Below, in pieces: positions 26,549 to 35,792 of a stretch of DNA of 64,000 nt (the first letter of the stretch is position 1; each line of letters starts with the position of its first letter). Position numbers and translations under genes: made by a program. Under the pieces are notes generated by a model that was given only the letters and a program-made list of their open reading frames with translations, did no database searches and was not told the origin of the DNA. Origin of the DNA: an uncultured Alteromonas sp. (GTDB lineage: Bacteria > Pseudomonadota > Gammaproteobacteria > Enterobacterales > Alteromonadaceae); NCBI RefSeq assembly GCF_913058315.1, contig NZ_CAJXQY010000001.1:1-64000 (forward strand). The letters run 5' to 3'.

Positions 26549-27448
26549 ATGGATTTTAGTTTGTTAACACGTCACCGCGGCTTACTGGCATTTGTGTTGT
26601 TGGTATCAGGCCTGGCTGTGACATTATGCGTAACCAATGGTCAGCTAAAAGAGCTTGGAGAAGTCGAATGGCTGGATGTGGTAGGGGAGGGCAGTATTTG
26701 TTTGCTCACGCTGTGCTGGATGACGGCGGTGATGATCAGTCGCCCACCGGGCCAGGTTACCGGATTGCTGGTTGCCGGACTGTCTTTTTTTAACTTCTCC
26801 GCCATGCTCGACCTGTTCGATGAATTTACCTTTTACAGTGATGCTGCCCATTGGCTGAGCGTTGTTGAGTCTATCCCGGCCGCGTTGGGAATGATTGTAA
26901 TGACGATTGCATTGTACTTGTGGCATCAGGAGCAACTGGCGCTCAACAAGCAACTCCAACGCCGGGAAATGTGGTATCGCGCTCACGATCAAATCGATGT
27001 GATCACTCAGTTGTACCGGGCTGATTACTGGCGAGCCAGAGCCATGGAACTGCAGGAGCAGGGCATACAGGCTGCTGTAGTAGTACTGGACATCAATGAC
27101 TTCTCTCAATTTAACTTACGTTACGGCCATGCCGAAGGCGACCGCTTTTTACGGGAAATATCACAGTTAATCGTAATGAACCTCAGAGCGGTAGACCTGG
27201 CATGTCGCTATGCCGGGGATCGCTTCGTTATTTTAATGCCAGAAATCGCGATTGCCGAAGCAAATGAATTTGCCTGTCAGCTAGAGTGTAGTATTCGCAA
27301 TGTAGCGTTTAAAAGTGGCGGCCAGACAACGGCCATTTTTCATTCGGTGCGTAGCGTTTGCTCCCAGTTACAACAGCAGGTCACACTAGCCGAAATGATG
27401 GCGGGTTTAAATCGCCAGTTAGATGAGACATCTCAGCAGGTTGCCTGA
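26549..27448 (+). CDS. Membrane protein with degenerate GGDEF domain
   Basis: A 299-residue protein with about four N-terminal membrane helices (residues about 12-125: LAFVLLVSGLAVTLCV, ICLLTLCWMTAVMI, VTGLLVAGLSFFNFSAML, ALGMIVMTIALYL) and a C-terminal GGDEF domain. The signature is changed to AGDRF. The catalytic Glu is replaced by Arg, so diguanylate cyclase activity is unlikely. RAVD, an RxxD inhibitory-site motif, sits exactly five residues before it, as in c-di-GMP-binding cyclases. It may be a c-di-GMP receptor. The stop overlaps the AraC regulator start (TGATG), so the two are translationally coupled. Confidence 0.85.
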   Translation: MDFSLLTRHRGLLAFVLLVSGLAVTLCVTNGQLKELGEVEWLDVVGEGSICLLTLCWMTAVMISRPPGQVTGLLVAGLSFFNFSAMLDLFDEFTFYSDAAHWLSVVESIPAALGMIVMTIALYLWHQEQLALNKQLQRREMWYRAHDQIDVITQLYRADYWRARAMELQEQGIQAAVVVLDINDFSQFNLRYGHAEGDRFLREISQLIVMNLRAVDLACRYAGDRFVILMPEIAIAEANEFACQLECSIRNVAFKSGGQTTAIFHSVRSVCSQLQQQVTLAEMMAGLNRQLDETSQQVA

Positions 27449-28452
27449 TGACGCATAACGCTCTGCTTACCCGTACTGACAAAGCACTGCCTGCCAGGCA
27501 GCTTGCTCAAAGCCTGGTGCAGGTTGCTGTAGCCCGGGGCGCTCCAGAGCATAAGTTACTGCGCGGAACGGGTATTTTTAGTGAAGACTTACTTACGGCA
27601 AAACCTTTAAGTTGTAATCAGCTGCAACGCCTGTGCAGCAACGCAACTCAACATTACAAAGGCTTCGATCTGGCCTTTCGGTTTGGCCAACATTTAGTCT
27701 CGGCGTTTGTAAGTGACGCCCTGCCGTACTTTACCCATGCGCGGGATTTTGGGGAGTGTTTGCGGGCATTGCCGTCTTTTCAGACCCGTCTTTATCCGTT
27801 TGTATCAGCCTTTCGCTATGACGAAGGCGACACACAGCTGCTGGTGTTACAGGATGCCATGGGGAGCGGCAAGCAATTTCGGTTTATGGCCGAAGCCTAT
27901 TGTGCGGCGCTGGTGGCGCTGGCCAGGCATTGCACCGGTAAGCGGCTGGCGCTGCATTTTTCTTTCCCGTTTGCCCGCCCGCGGCAGATTCAGGAATATG
28001 AAGAAGGACTGGGATTCAGATTATCGTTTAACCAACCCTTTTTTACCATTAAGGTGGCCAGACAGGCATTGGCAACGCCCTGTTTGCAAGCTAACCGCAC
28101 GTTTAAGCAATTTGCGTTAAGACGATTTTTGGAGCAGCGGGAATACCGCTTAACCCTGCTCGATGCGGTACGCTATCACTTGCGTGGCTGTTCAAACTCT
28201 ACCTTACCGGACATTGCCGGTGAGCTGGGATTAAGCCCGGCATCTCTGAAGCGCAAGCTGGCGGATCACGACACTACCTTTAGTTTGCTGCACGATGATA
28301 TTCGCCGCCAGCAGGCCATTTACTACCTGCAGGTGCAAAAACTGAATAATGAGCAGAGTGCGTTGAAAATGGCTTTTACCGATATTACCAATTTTCGTCG
28401 CGCAGTGAAGCGCTGGACCGGTTTAACGCCCAGTCAGCTGCGCGAAGTCTAG
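27448..28452 (+). CDS. AraC-family transcriptional regulator
   Basis: A 334-residue regulator. The N-terminal two thirds match the arabinose-binding-like domain of the OruR/ArgR-like AraC group (VARGAPEHKLLRGTGIF, then a long alpha/beta region). The C-terminal 100 residues form the AraC DNA-binding domain, with a first HTH near LPDIAGELGLSPASLKRKL and a second near ALKMAFTDITNFRRAVKRWTGLTPSQLRE. Its start overlaps the stop of the degenerate GGDEF gene, which suggests that membrane or c-di-GMP input is linked to this regulator. Targets are not evident. Confidence 0.88.
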   Translation: MTHNALLTRTDKALPARQLAQSLVQVAVARGAPEHKLLRGTGIFSEDLLTAKPLSCNQLQRLCSNATQHYKGFDLAFRFGQHLVSAFVSDALPYFTHARDFGECLRALPSFQTRLYPFVSAFRYDEGDTQLLVLQDAMGSGKQFRFMAEAYCAALVALARHCTGKRLALHFSFPFARPRQIQEYEEGLGFRLSFNQPFFTIKVARQALATPCLQANRTFKQFALRRFLEQREYRLTLLDAVRYHLRGCSNSTLPDIAGELGLSPASLKRKLADHDTTFSLLHDDIRRQQAIYYLQVQKLNNEQSALKMAFTDITNFRRAVKRWTGLTPSQLREV

Positions 28453-28456
28453 AAAC

Positions 28457-28486
28457 AACAAAGCCATCGATAACGATGGCTTTGTT
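28457..28486. terminator. Bidirectional terminator between convergent genes
   Basis: Perfect 13-base stem AACAAAGCCATCG / CGATGGCTTTGTT with an ATAA loop, between the AraC and malic enzyme genes. The T-rich end of the stem serves either direction. Confidence 0.75.
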
Positions 28487-28492
28487 AAAGTG

Positions 28493-29731
28493 TTATTGAT
28501 AGTCCGGTATATCTTCCAGCCGGGCCACACCTGAGTCAATAGCAGCCTGAGCTACAGCTCTCGCTATGCGGCCACATAAGCGCGGATCCATGGGTTTAGG
28601 AATAATATAATCCTTGCCAAAGGTCAGGCTATCCACATTGCTGGCTTTCAACACCGATTCAGGTACCGGTTCTTTTGAAACGGAGCGAAGCGCTTCAACC
28701 GCTGCCACTTTCATTTCATCGTTGATGGCCGTTGCCCGAACATCCAGTGCACCGCGGAAAATAAACGGGAAGCACAGCACGTTGTTTACCTGATTAGGGT
28801 AATCTGAGCGGCCGGTAGCCATGATCAAATCGGAACGGGTGGCCAGCGCCACTTCCGGTTTAATTTCCGGATCGGGGTTAGAACAGGCGAACACAATCGG
28901 ATTCGGCGCCATGAGTTCAAGGGCTTCAGGGTGCAGTAAGTCGGGGCCGGATACGCCAACGAAAATATCCGCACCTTCCATGACATCTTCCAGGGTGCGT
29001 TTATCGGTATTGTTAGCAAACAACATTTTGTGCGGCGTGAGATCGTCACGACGGGTATGAATTACCCCTTTGCGGTCGAGCATATAAATGCGCTCACGCT
29101 GGGCACCACACTTTATTAATAATTCCATACAGGCCACGGCGGCAGCGCCGGCGCCCATACAAACAATTTTAGCATCGCCAATTTCTTTGCCCTGAATTTC
29201 CAGCGCGTTGAGCATACCTGCGGCCGTTACAATAGCGGTACCGTGTTGGTCATCATGAAACACCGGGATCTTACAGCGTTTAATGAGCTCCTGTTCAATC
29301 TCAAAGCACTCCGGCGCTTTAATATCTTCCAGGTTAATGCCGCCGAAGGTATCGGCGATGTTGGCAACGGTATTAATAAACTCTTCAGTAGTACGGTGTT
29401 TTACTTCGATATCAATCGAATCGAGACCGGCGAAGCGCTTAAATAATAAAGCCTTACCTTCCATAACCGGTTTAGAGGCCAGCGGGCCGAGATTACCGAG
29501 GCCAAGGATAGCGGTACCGTTACTGATAACGGCGACCATGTTGCCTTTACCGGTATAGGTATAAGCGGCGTTAGGATCTTCGGCGATTTCGCGGCAGGGT
29601 TCTGCCACTCCCGGGCTATAAGCCAGGGCGAGGTCATCAACACTTTCTGCCGGTTTGGAGAGTTCTACGCGGATCTTGCCCGGCGTAGGTTTAGCGTGGT
29701 AGTCGAGGGCACGTTGGCGAAAATCTGACAT
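28493..29731 (-). CDS. NAD(P)-dependent malic enzyme
   Basis: A 412-residue malic enzyme of the short bacterial type, lacking the phosphotransacetylase domain of MaeB. It decarboxylates malate to pyruvate with reduction of NAD(P) in the cytoplasm. Visible features are LAYSPGVAEPCREI, the lysine region KGNMVAVISNGTAILGLGNLG, metal-binding FGGINLEDIKAPECF with VFHDDQHGTA, and the nucleotide-binding VCMGAGAAAVACMELL. The start is set at MSDFRQRALDYH (29731), where family similarity begins. The ORF track's 24-residue extension is not typical. AGGA eight bases upstream supports this choice. Confidence 0.93.
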   Translation of the reverse strand: MSDFRQRALDYHAKPTPGKIRVELSKPAESVDDLALAYSPGVAEPCREIAEDPNAAYTYTGKGNMVAVISNGTAILGLGNLGPLASKPVMEGKALLFKRFAGLDSIDIEVKHRTTEEFINTVANIADTFGGINLEDIKAPECFEIEQELIKRCKIPVFHDDQHGTAIVTAAGMLNALEIQGKEIGDAKIVCMGAGAAAVACMELLIKCGAQRERIYMLDRKGVIHTRRDDLTPHKMLFANNTDKRTLEDVMEGADIFVGVSGPDLLHPEALELMAPNPIVFACSNPDPEIKPEVALATRSDLIMATGRSDYPNQVNNVLCFPFIFRGALDVRATAINDEMKVAAVEALRSVSKEPVPESVLKASNVDSLTFGKDYIIPKPMDPRLCGRIARAVAQAAIDSGVARLEDIPDYQ

Positions 29732-30053
29732 TTTGTAAGTCCTGTAATTTTTATCTTGTAAGCCAGTCGCTAGGTTATTGTTATTATAGGCGAACTGTAT
29801 CACAGCGCATGTCTTATGGCATGGTATCTATCAACCGAAAAATCGATAGCACCTTACAAACTTGTGAATTATTCCTAACATAACGCGAACCGGCGCTGAA
29901 CGCCACGTTGCCGTATAAATAATCGTAATTTGTTTTAATGATGGAAAATGGTTTTACCATTAGCTGAATCAATTAACATGATGATAAAATACAGGCATAA
30001 AAAAAGCGCCGTAAAGGCGCTTTTTCTTCAAGGTTGTTTCTTCAAGATGGGGC
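29732..30053. other. Intergenic region between malic enzyme and rpmE
   Basis: 322 bases without a gene. It contains a TATAAT on the minus strand (29783-29788) that could serve malic enzyme, though no good -35 was found, and the rpmE terminator near its right end. Nothing else was recognised. Confidence 0.5.
30001..30025 (-). terminator. rpmE terminator
   Basis: Stem AAAAAGCGCC / GGCGCTTTTT with a GTAAA loop and a run of seven T on the minus strand, 29 bases past the rpmE stop. Confidence 0.88.
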
Positions 30054-30266
30054 TTATTTTTTGCCCAGTGCGCCAAAACGCTTCTTGAAGCGATCAACAC
30101 GACCACCAGTGTCAACGTTACGTTGCTTACCAGTGTAGAAAGGGTGACAAGCTGAACATACGTCCAGGCTGATGTCTTTGCCCAGTGTTGAACGAACTTT
30201 GATTTCGTTACCGCAAGAACAGCTGGCAGTAATTTCTTCGTATTTAGGATGGATATCTTGTTTCAT
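30054..30266 (-). CDS. rpmE: 50S ribosomal protein L31
   Basis: A 70-residue zinc-containing (C+) form of ribosomal protein L31. Cysteines in the C16-x-C18 and C37-x2-C40 pattern (SCSCGNE and [11 protein letters not shown]) bind zinc. It sits in the large subunit near the bridge to the small one and can serve as a zinc store. The gene is divergent from priA, as in E. coli and many other gammaproteobacteria, which helps confirm both calls. Confidence 0.97.
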   Translation of the reverse strand: MKQDIHPKYEEITASCSCGNEIKVRSTLGKDISLDVCSACHPFYTGKQRNVDTGGRVDRFKKRFGALGKK

Positions 30267-30489
30267 GGGATTACCTCAAAATAAGGCCGTATCGCTAACC
30301 AACCCGAAGTTGGCCACCATACGTGACTAATTTTCACTACAAGCGACACAGCGCCTGCTTTTTAGAGCGGCGCATATTAATGGATGTCGAATAATCAATC
30401 AAGGTTTTTCGTGCAATACTTTGCTATCTGCATGTTAGGATAACCACTATTCAACTTCTGCCAAATAGGTCCGTTGGTCAAAATTCACT

Positions 30490-32682
30490 ATGCCAATCAT
30501 TGATGTAGCCGTACCGGTACCACTTCGACAAACCTTTAGTTACACCTGCGAGCAAAAGCCAGAGCCGGGTGTGCGGGTGAGTGTGCCCTTTGGTCGTCGC
30601 CAGTTAATGGGGGTGGTAACGGCAAGTTACGACGATCCGGCCGATGAGACGAAATCAGAGGTTAAACTAAAAGCGGTAACGGAAGTCCTCGATGAGCAAC
30701 CGCTGTTTGATGCAACTTTGCAAACGTTAACTCAGTGGCTGTCGACCTATTATCACCATCCTATTGGTGAAGTGTGGGCAACCATCATGCCGTCGAGACT
30801 GCGTAAAGGCGGCGCGCTGAGTGATAGTGTTCCGGCATTAATGCTGACCGATGCTGGCCAGGCTGAGGCAGCAACGCCTACCCTAAGGGGGAAAAAGCAA
30901 CTGGAATGCATTGCAATGCTGGCGCAAGGGCCGCTGGCAAGAGAAGAAATCAAAACCCGGTTTTCTAACGTGGTATTAAAAGCACTGGCAGATAAAGCGC
31001 TGACCACGGATACCAGCATTCGCCTCACCGAAAAGCAGGACTGGGCGTCATTTAGTTTACAGCAAACACCGCCTACCGCATCAACCGAGCAGGGCGTTGC
31101 GATTGCGGCCATCAACCAGCAAGCCAGCCATTTTGTACCGTTTTTATTAGACGGTGTCACCGGCAGTGGTAAAACCGAGGTGTACCTGCAGGTGATTGAG
31201 CCGGTGCTCAAACAAGGAAAGCAGGTGCTTATTCTGGTTCCTGAAATAGGGCTTACGCCGCAAACAGTAGGACGTTTTGAGCGTCGCTTTGGCATAAGCG
31301 TTGGTGTGCTGCATTCCCAAATGACAGACCTCGCTCGCCTCAAGGTATGGCAACAGGCCCGACGCGGCGAGTTGGGGATCATCATTGGTACCCGGTCAGC
31401 GATTTTTACGCCGCTCAAACGGCCGGGCATGATCATTGTGGATGAAGAGCATGATGAGTCTTTTAAACAACAGGATGGTTTGCGTTATCACGCCAGGGAT
31501 CTGGCCGTAAAACGGGCGCATACCGAAAATGTACCCTTGATTCTGGGCAGTGCCACGCCGTCGTTGGAAAGCCTTAATAATGCGCTGAATAAGCGTTATA
31601 CCCATTTAACCTTAAGTCAGCGGGCGGGTGGGGCAAGCCACACCCAGTTAAAGGTGCTCGACTCCCGTGATCAGCCGCTTCATGCCGGGATTGCTCAGGG
31701 CCTGATAAGTATTATGCGTAGTCATTTACAGCAGGGCAATCAGGTGCTGGTATTTTTAAACCGTCGTGGTTTTGCGCCTGCGGTGTTATGCCATCATTGT
31801 GGCCAGACGGTTGACTGCAAAAGTTGCGAACGTCCTTTTACCTACCATAAATCTCAGGGCCGACTACAGTGTCATCACTGTGGTGCGAGCCGGCGAATGC
31901 CCGAGCAGTGCAGTGAATGCCACAGTCACGACCTGCAAACCTCTGGGATTGGCACCGAGCAGCTTGAACAGGGGCTGGGCCAGCTCTTTGAGGATGTTGC
32001 GCAGGTCAGAATCGACAGTGATGCAGTAAAAGGTAAAGACAAGCTCATCACCCGGCTGGATGAAATCAATGCGCGCAAATATCAGTTGCTGGTGGGTACG
32101 CAGATTCTTTCGAAGGGGCATCATTTCCCCCATGTTACCCTGGTGGTAGTGCTCGACTGCGACGGCGCGTTATTCTCTGCCGATTTTCGTGCGGCTGAAA
32201 AGCTCGCGCAGTTAATCACGCAGTTGGCTGGTCGTGCCGGGCGCGCCAGTAAACCCGGCGAAATGTGGCTGCAAACCGACAATCCAGGTCATCCGCTGCT
32301 ACAGGATTTAATCAATAATGGCTTTGCCCATTTTGCCCGTCAGGCATTACAAGAGCGCCAACTCGGTGAGCTGCCGCCCTACAGCAGTCAGGCGATTTTT
32401 CGCGCCGAAGGCAATGAGGCCGGGCTGGTTGCTCACTTTTTGCAACAGGTCAGAGATTGTTATCGGCCCAGTGTGCATGCCGCAAAAGGCAACTTTATCG
32501 GGCCCTTGCCTTGTTTAATAGAAAAGCGTCAGGGCCGCTTTAGGTATATGTTGGTGCTGCAATGTCAGCAGCGTGCCGCCCTGCACAGTTGGCTTAAGCA
32601 TCACTTGTCTGAAGTGGAATCGTTGCCGCTTACCAGCAAAGTGCGCTGGAGTCTGGACATTGATCCGGTGGATTTCAGTTAG
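30490..32682 (+). CDS. priA: Primosomal protein N', replication restart helicase
   Basis: A 730-residue superfamily 2 helicase that reloads the replisome at stalled forks. The N-terminal DNA-binding domain (VPVPLRQTFSY) is followed by Walker A GVTGSGKTEVYL, Walker B DEEHD with SFKQQDGLRYHARD, and GSATPSLE. Next come the zinc-binding cysteines (CHHCGQTVDCKSC, CHHCGASRRMPEQCSECH) and the late helicase motif GTQILSKGHHF. The length matches E. coli PriA (732). It lies divergent from rpmE and upstream of ftsN, the usual gammaproteobacterial order. The ATG start is assigned on homology. Confidence 0.97.
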   Translation: MPIIDVAVPVPLRQTFSYTCEQKPEPGVRVSVPFGRRQLMGVVTASYDDPADETKSEVKLKAVTEVLDEQPLFDATLQTLTQWLSTYYHHPIGEVWATIMPSRLRKGGALSDSVPALMLTDAGQAEAATPTLRGKKQLECIAMLAQGPLAREEIKTRFSNVVLKALADKALTTDTSIRLTEKQDWASFSLQQTPPTASTEQGVAIAAINQQASHFVPFLLDGVTGSGKTEVYLQVIEPVLKQGKQVLILVPEIGLTPQTVGRFERRFGISVGVLHSQMTDLARLKVWQQARRGELGIIIGTRSAIFTPLKRPGMIIVDEEHDESFKQQDGLRYHARDLAVKRAHTENVPLILGSATPSLESLNNALNKRYTHLTLSQRAGGASHTQLKVLDSRDQPLHAGIAQGLISIMRSHLQQGNQVLVFLNRRGFAPAVLCHHCGQTVDCKSCERPFTYHKSQGRLQCHHCGASRRMPEQCSECHSHDLQTSGIGTEQLEQGLGQLFEDVAQVRIDSDAVKGKDKLITRLDEINARKYQLLVGTQILSKGHHFPHVTLVVVLDCDGALFSADFRAAEKLAQLITQLAGRAGRASKPGEMWLQTDNPGHPLLQDLINNGFAHFARQALQERQLGELPPYSSQAIFRAEGNEAGLVAHFLQQVRDCYRPSVHAAKGNFIGPLPCLIEKRQGRFRYMLVLQCQQRAALHSWLKHHLSEVESLPLTSKVRWSLDIDPVDFS

Positions 32683-32806
32683 CCTTTTTAAGTCGCTTGT
32701 AAACTTTCATATTTAACCACATATTATGGCAGCAATTTTGAGTCAGAGCAGGTACACTGCCTGCTGATAATAATAATCATCCACACAGGGAAATCGATAC
32801 AGCATT

Positions 32807-33388
32807 ATGTCTCAACGCGATTACGTTTCTCGTGGACGTGCGCCACAAAAGAAAAATACCAAAAAAACAAAAAGCAAAACCAGCGCCAAACGAGGCAGCC
32901 ATCAGCAGGAACCTCAGGTAACCGTGCCATGGGTAACGGTTGCGGTAGTTGTTGCATTGTTACTGGGTTTTGCCTGGTTCCTGTGGTCAATTAAAGATAA
33001 TGCCGATCCGGATACTGCACAGCCGCTCACGGTAGAGCCCGCGCCTATTGAAGATGAGTTGCCGGAGCTGCCAGAGGAAGAGTGGGAGTATATTAAGACC
33101 CTGCCCGGTTATGAGGTAGAAGTCGAAGTTGCCGAGCAGGAAAAATCTGACAAGCGTTACTTAATGCAGTGTGCCTCATTCAGAACCCGGGCTCAGGCCG
33201 ACGAAATGCGCGCCAAGATTGCGTTTCAGGGGCTGGAAGCGCAAATCAGGCACAGCGACGGCGCTAATGGCGAATGGTTCCGTGTGATCCTTGGCCCTTT
33301 TGACGCCAAGCGCGACGCTGAGCGTGCCAAACACGCACTACGCAAAGTGAATATCACCACCTGTCAGATTTGGTTCTGGAATTTGTAG
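32807..33388 (+). CDS. ftsN: SPOR-domain cell division protein, FtsN
   Basis: A 193-residue bitopic membrane protein. A basic cytoplasmic tail (about 1-42, rich in Lys/Arg) is followed by one membrane helix (VTVAVVVALLLGFAWFLW), an acidic Pro-rich linker, and a C-terminal SPOR domain (about 118-193: YLMQCASFRTRAQADEMRAKIAFQG ... FRVILGPFDAKRDAERAKHAL). SPOR domains bind denuded peptidoglycan at the septum, and FtsN activates septal wall synthesis. The priA-ftsN-hslV position is the conserved one. It is shorter than E. coli FtsN (319), mainly in the linker. Confidence 0.9.
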   Translation: MSQRDYVSRGRAPQKKNTKKTKSKTSAKRGSHQQEPQVTVPWVTVAVVVALLLGFAWFLWSIKDNADPDTAQPLTVEPAPIEDELPELPEEEWEYIKTLPGYEVEVEVAEQEKSDKRYLMQCASFRTRAQADEMRAKIAFQGLEAQIRHSDGANGEWFRVILGPFDAKRDAERAKHALRKVNITTCQIWFWNL

Positions 33389-33395
33389 AATAACG

Positions 33396-33420
33396 AAAGC
33401 CGGCCATCGCCGGCTTTTTT
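33396..33420 (+). terminator. ftsN terminator
   Basis: Nine-base stem AAAGCCGGC / GCCGGCTTT with a CATC loop and a TTTTTT tail, 8 bases past the ftsN stop. Confidence 0.92.
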
Positions 33421-33460
33421 AATTGCCCTGTAACCGCCGGCGGATATTCACTTTTTAAGT

Positions 33461-33488
33461 CTTGAAAAAACGCCAAGTTCCCCCACCT
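33461..33488 (+). promoter_or_regulatory. Sigma32-type heat-shock promoter for hslVU
   Basis: CTTGAAA-N13-CCCCACCT matches the sigma32 consensus CTTGAAA / CCCCATNT at 7/7 and 7/8. It lies 67 bases before the hslV start. HslVU is a classical heat-shock operon. Confidence 0.85.
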
Positions 33489-33555
33489 ACTATTCATTGT
33501 CAACGCACAGACCGCGAACCGGTATGCTGTGCCAAACCACTACAGTGGAGTAAAC

Positions 33556-34080
33556 GTGACTACAATAGTATCAGTCAGACGAGATAATCAGGTTGTTATG
33601 GCCGGCGATGGCCAGGTGTCATTGGGCAATACAGTGATGAAAGGTAATGCCCGTAAAGTACGCCGCCTTTACCAAAACAAAGTACTGGCCGGTTTTGCCG
33701 GTGGCACCGCCGATGCGTTTACCTTATTTGAACGCTTCGAAGCGAAACTGGAACTGCATCAGGGCCACTTAACCAAGGCGGCAGTAGAACTGGCCAAAGA
33801 CTGGCGGACCGATCGCATGTTGCGTCGCCTTGAAGCCTTACTGGCCGTGGCCGATGAAACGGCTTCGTTTATTATCACCGGTAATGGTGATGTGGTGCAG
33901 CCGGAGCAGGATTTAATCGCTATCGGTTCGGGTGGCAACTATGCTCAGGCAGCGGCTACGGCGTTGCTCAACAATACGCAGTTAACGGCACACGAAATTG
34001 CCACGCAAAGTTTATCTATTGCAGGCGATATTTGCGTGTTCACCAACCATAATCAAACGGTTGAAGTACTCGATTATTAA
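33556..34080 (+). CDS. hslV: ATP-dependent protease peptidase subunit HslV
   Basis: A 174-residue proteasome-like peptidase of the HslVU (ClpQY) complex. Its mature N-terminal Thr (TTIVSVRRD, after Met removal) is the nucleophile, and [23 protein letters not shown] and [17 protein letters not shown] are family hallmarks. GTG 33556 is chosen over the ORF track's upstream start because it places the catalytic Thr at position 2 and has GGAG five bases upstream. A sigma32-type promoter precedes it, and hslU follows after 72 bases. Confidence 0.97.
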   Translation: MTTIVSVRRDNQVVMAGDGQVSLGNTVMKGNARKVRRLYQNKVLAGFAGGTADAFTLFERFEAKLELHQGHLTKAAVELAKDWRTDRMLRRLEALLAVADETASFIITGNGDVVQPEQDLIAIGSGGNYAQAAATALLNNTQLTAHEIATQSLSIAGDICVFTNHNQTVEVLDY

Positions 34081-34152
34081 ATGAATTGTGATGGCAGTGG
34101 CTAAAAAGCGGCTGCCATACTGACCTTCGTCAGTTTTACATAAGGGTTAATT

Positions 34153-35487
34153 ATGTCTGAAATGACACCAAGAGAAATTGTCCATGAACTGGACCGCCAT
34201 ATCATTGGTCAGCAAAGCGCTAAGCGCGCTGTCGCCATTGCACTTCGTAACCGCTGGCGCCGAATGCAGTTAGAGCCAGAGCTGCGTCAGGAAGTGACCC
34301 CTAAAAACATCTTAATGATTGGTCCAACAGGGGTCGGTAAAACCGAAATTGCCCGTCGTCTGGCCAAGCTGGCGAATGCGCCGTTTATTAAGGTTGAAGC
34401 GACAAAGTTCACTGAAGTGGGCTACGTTGGCAAGGAAGTAGAAACGATTATCCGTGACCTTGCAGACATCGCCGTTAAAATGACCAAAGAGCAGGAAATG
34501 GAAAAAGTGCGCTATCGCGCCGAGGAAGCCGCCGAAGAGCGAATTCTGGATATCCTTATCCCGCCGGCGGAAAATGCCTGGGGTGAAAAAGAGCGCTCGG
34601 AAGATCGCGGCACCCGTCAGTCTTTCCGTAAAAAGCTGCGTGAAGGTAGCCTCGACGACAAAGAAATTGAAATCGATGTGTCCCAGCAGCAAATTGGTGT
34701 AGAGATTATGGCACCGCCGGGCATGGAAGAAATGACTAACCAGTTGCAGGGAATGTTTGAAAACCTGTCTTCTTCCGGCTCGCAGAAAAAGAAAAAGAAA
34801 ATGCGCATTCGGGATGCCATGAAAGTGCTGATTGAAGAAGAAGCCGCACGACTGGTAAACAAAGAAGATCTTAAAGAAAAAGCCCTTGAAGCGGTGGAAC
34901 AACACGGCATCGTATTTGTGGATGAAATCGATAAGATCTGTAAGCGTGAAGGCGCCAACTCAGCAGATGTTTCCCGTGAAGGCGTACAACGCGACTTGCT
35001 GCCGCTGGTAGAAGGTTCAACGGTGTCTACCAAGCACGGTATGATCAAAACCGACCATATTTTGTTTGTTGCATCGGGTGCCTTCCAGATGAGCAAACCG
35101 TCGGACCTGATCCCTGAATTACAGGGGCGTCTGCCTATCCGCGTTGAATTGTCGGCACTCAAAGTGGAAGACTTCAAACGTATTCTTACTGAGCCTAATG
35201 CCTCGCTTACCGAGCAGTACATAGAGCTGATGAAAACCGAGGGCGTAACCGTGGAGTTTGCCGAAAGCGGAATTCAGCGTATCGCCGAGGCCGCCTGGCA
35301 GGTGAATGAGAAAACCGAAAATATCGGTGCTCGTCGTTTGCACACGGTATTAGAGCGTTTGATGGAAGATATTTCATACGATGCTTCCGAAAAGCAGGGC
35401 GAAACCTACACCATTGATGCAGATTATGTAAACCTGCATCTGGAAACCTTAGTGGATAACGAAGACTTAAGCCGCTTCATCCTCTAA
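34153..35487 (+). CDS. hslU: HslU ATPase subunit of HslVU protease
   Basis: A 444-residue AAA+ unfoldase that feeds substrates to HslV. It has Walker [18 protein letters not shown] (near residue 57), an inserted I-domain (about 110-240, rich in charged residues), and Walker [14 protein letters not shown]. Sensor-2 [18 protein letters not shown] follows, with a C-terminal SRFIL tail that docks into HslV. The length equals that of E. coli HslU within one residue. It is cotranscribed with hslV under the heat-shock promoter. Confidence 0.98.
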   Translation: MSEMTPREIVHELDRHIIGQQSAKRAVAIALRNRWRRMQLEPELRQEVTPKNILMIGPTGVGKTEIARRLAKLANAPFIKVEATKFTEVGYVGKEVETIIRDLADIAVKMTKEQEMEKVRYRAEEAAEERILDILIPPAENAWGEKERSEDRGTRQSFRKKLREGSLDDKEIEIDVSQQQIGVEIMAPPGMEEMTNQLQGMFENLSSSGSQKKKKKMRIRDAMKVLIEEEAARLVNKEDLKEKALEAVEQHGIVFVDEIDKICKREGANSADVSREGVQRDLLPLVEGSTVSTKHGMIKTDHILFVASGAFQMSKPSDLIPELQGRLPIRVELSALKVEDFKRILTEPNASLTEQYIELMKTEGVTVEFAESGIQRIAEAAWQVNEKTENIGARRLHTVLERLMEDISYDASEKQGETYTIDADYVNLHLETLVDNEDLSRFIL

Positions 35488-35503
35488 CGTAAACAGACAA
35501 ACC

Positions 35504-35525
35504 GGCCGGTACCTCTGTACCGGCC
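35504..35525 (+). terminator. Hairpin after hslU
   Basis: Perfect nine-base stem GGCCGGTAC / GTACCGGCC with a CTCT loop, 16 bases past hslU. No T-run follows, so termination is uncertain. It separates hslU from the convergent regulator gene. Confidence 0.5.
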
Positions 35526-35549
35526 AGGCTTCACTTGCCACATTCCCCA

Positions 35550-35792
35550 TTACACCGTAGGAATTTGCGTGTACAGCGTTCTGAAATAACGGGCCATTAA
35601 TGCAGCCCGGTTACGGATTTCCAGTTTGCGGTAAATATTGGCGCAATGAAACTTTACCGTTCGCTCACTGATAAACAATTGCGAGGCAATGGTTTTATTC
35701 GGTAAGCCTTCGATAATTTTATGCGCCACCTGAAGTTCACGTTTAGACAACTGTTCCAAATGTTCAGGGCTTAATAACTCTTGATCAAACAT
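35550..35792 (-). CDS. Small LuxR-type HTH regulator
   Basis: An 80-residue protein that is little more than a LuxR/GerE DNA-binding domain: LSKRELQVAHKIIEGLPNKTIASQLFISERTVKFHCANIYRKL. No receiver or sensor domain is present, so DNA binding is either constitutive or controlled by a partner. It overlaps the 3' end of the exporter gene by 8 bases and is therefore the last gene of the HlyD-ABC-regulator operon, the likely target of its regulation. Confidence 0.88.
   Translation of the reverse strand: MFDQELLSPEHLEQLSKRELQVAHKIIEGLPNKTIASQLFISERTVKFHCANIYRKLEIRNRAALMARYFRTLYTQIPTV

Noticed and set aside
30753-31436. 227-residue minus-strand ORF
   Set aside because: It lies wholly inside priA in antisense and shows no recognisable domain.
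34312-35222. Two ORFs of about 200 residues antisense to hslU
   Set aside because: These are shadows of a highly conserved gene; composition is biased and no start signals were seen.
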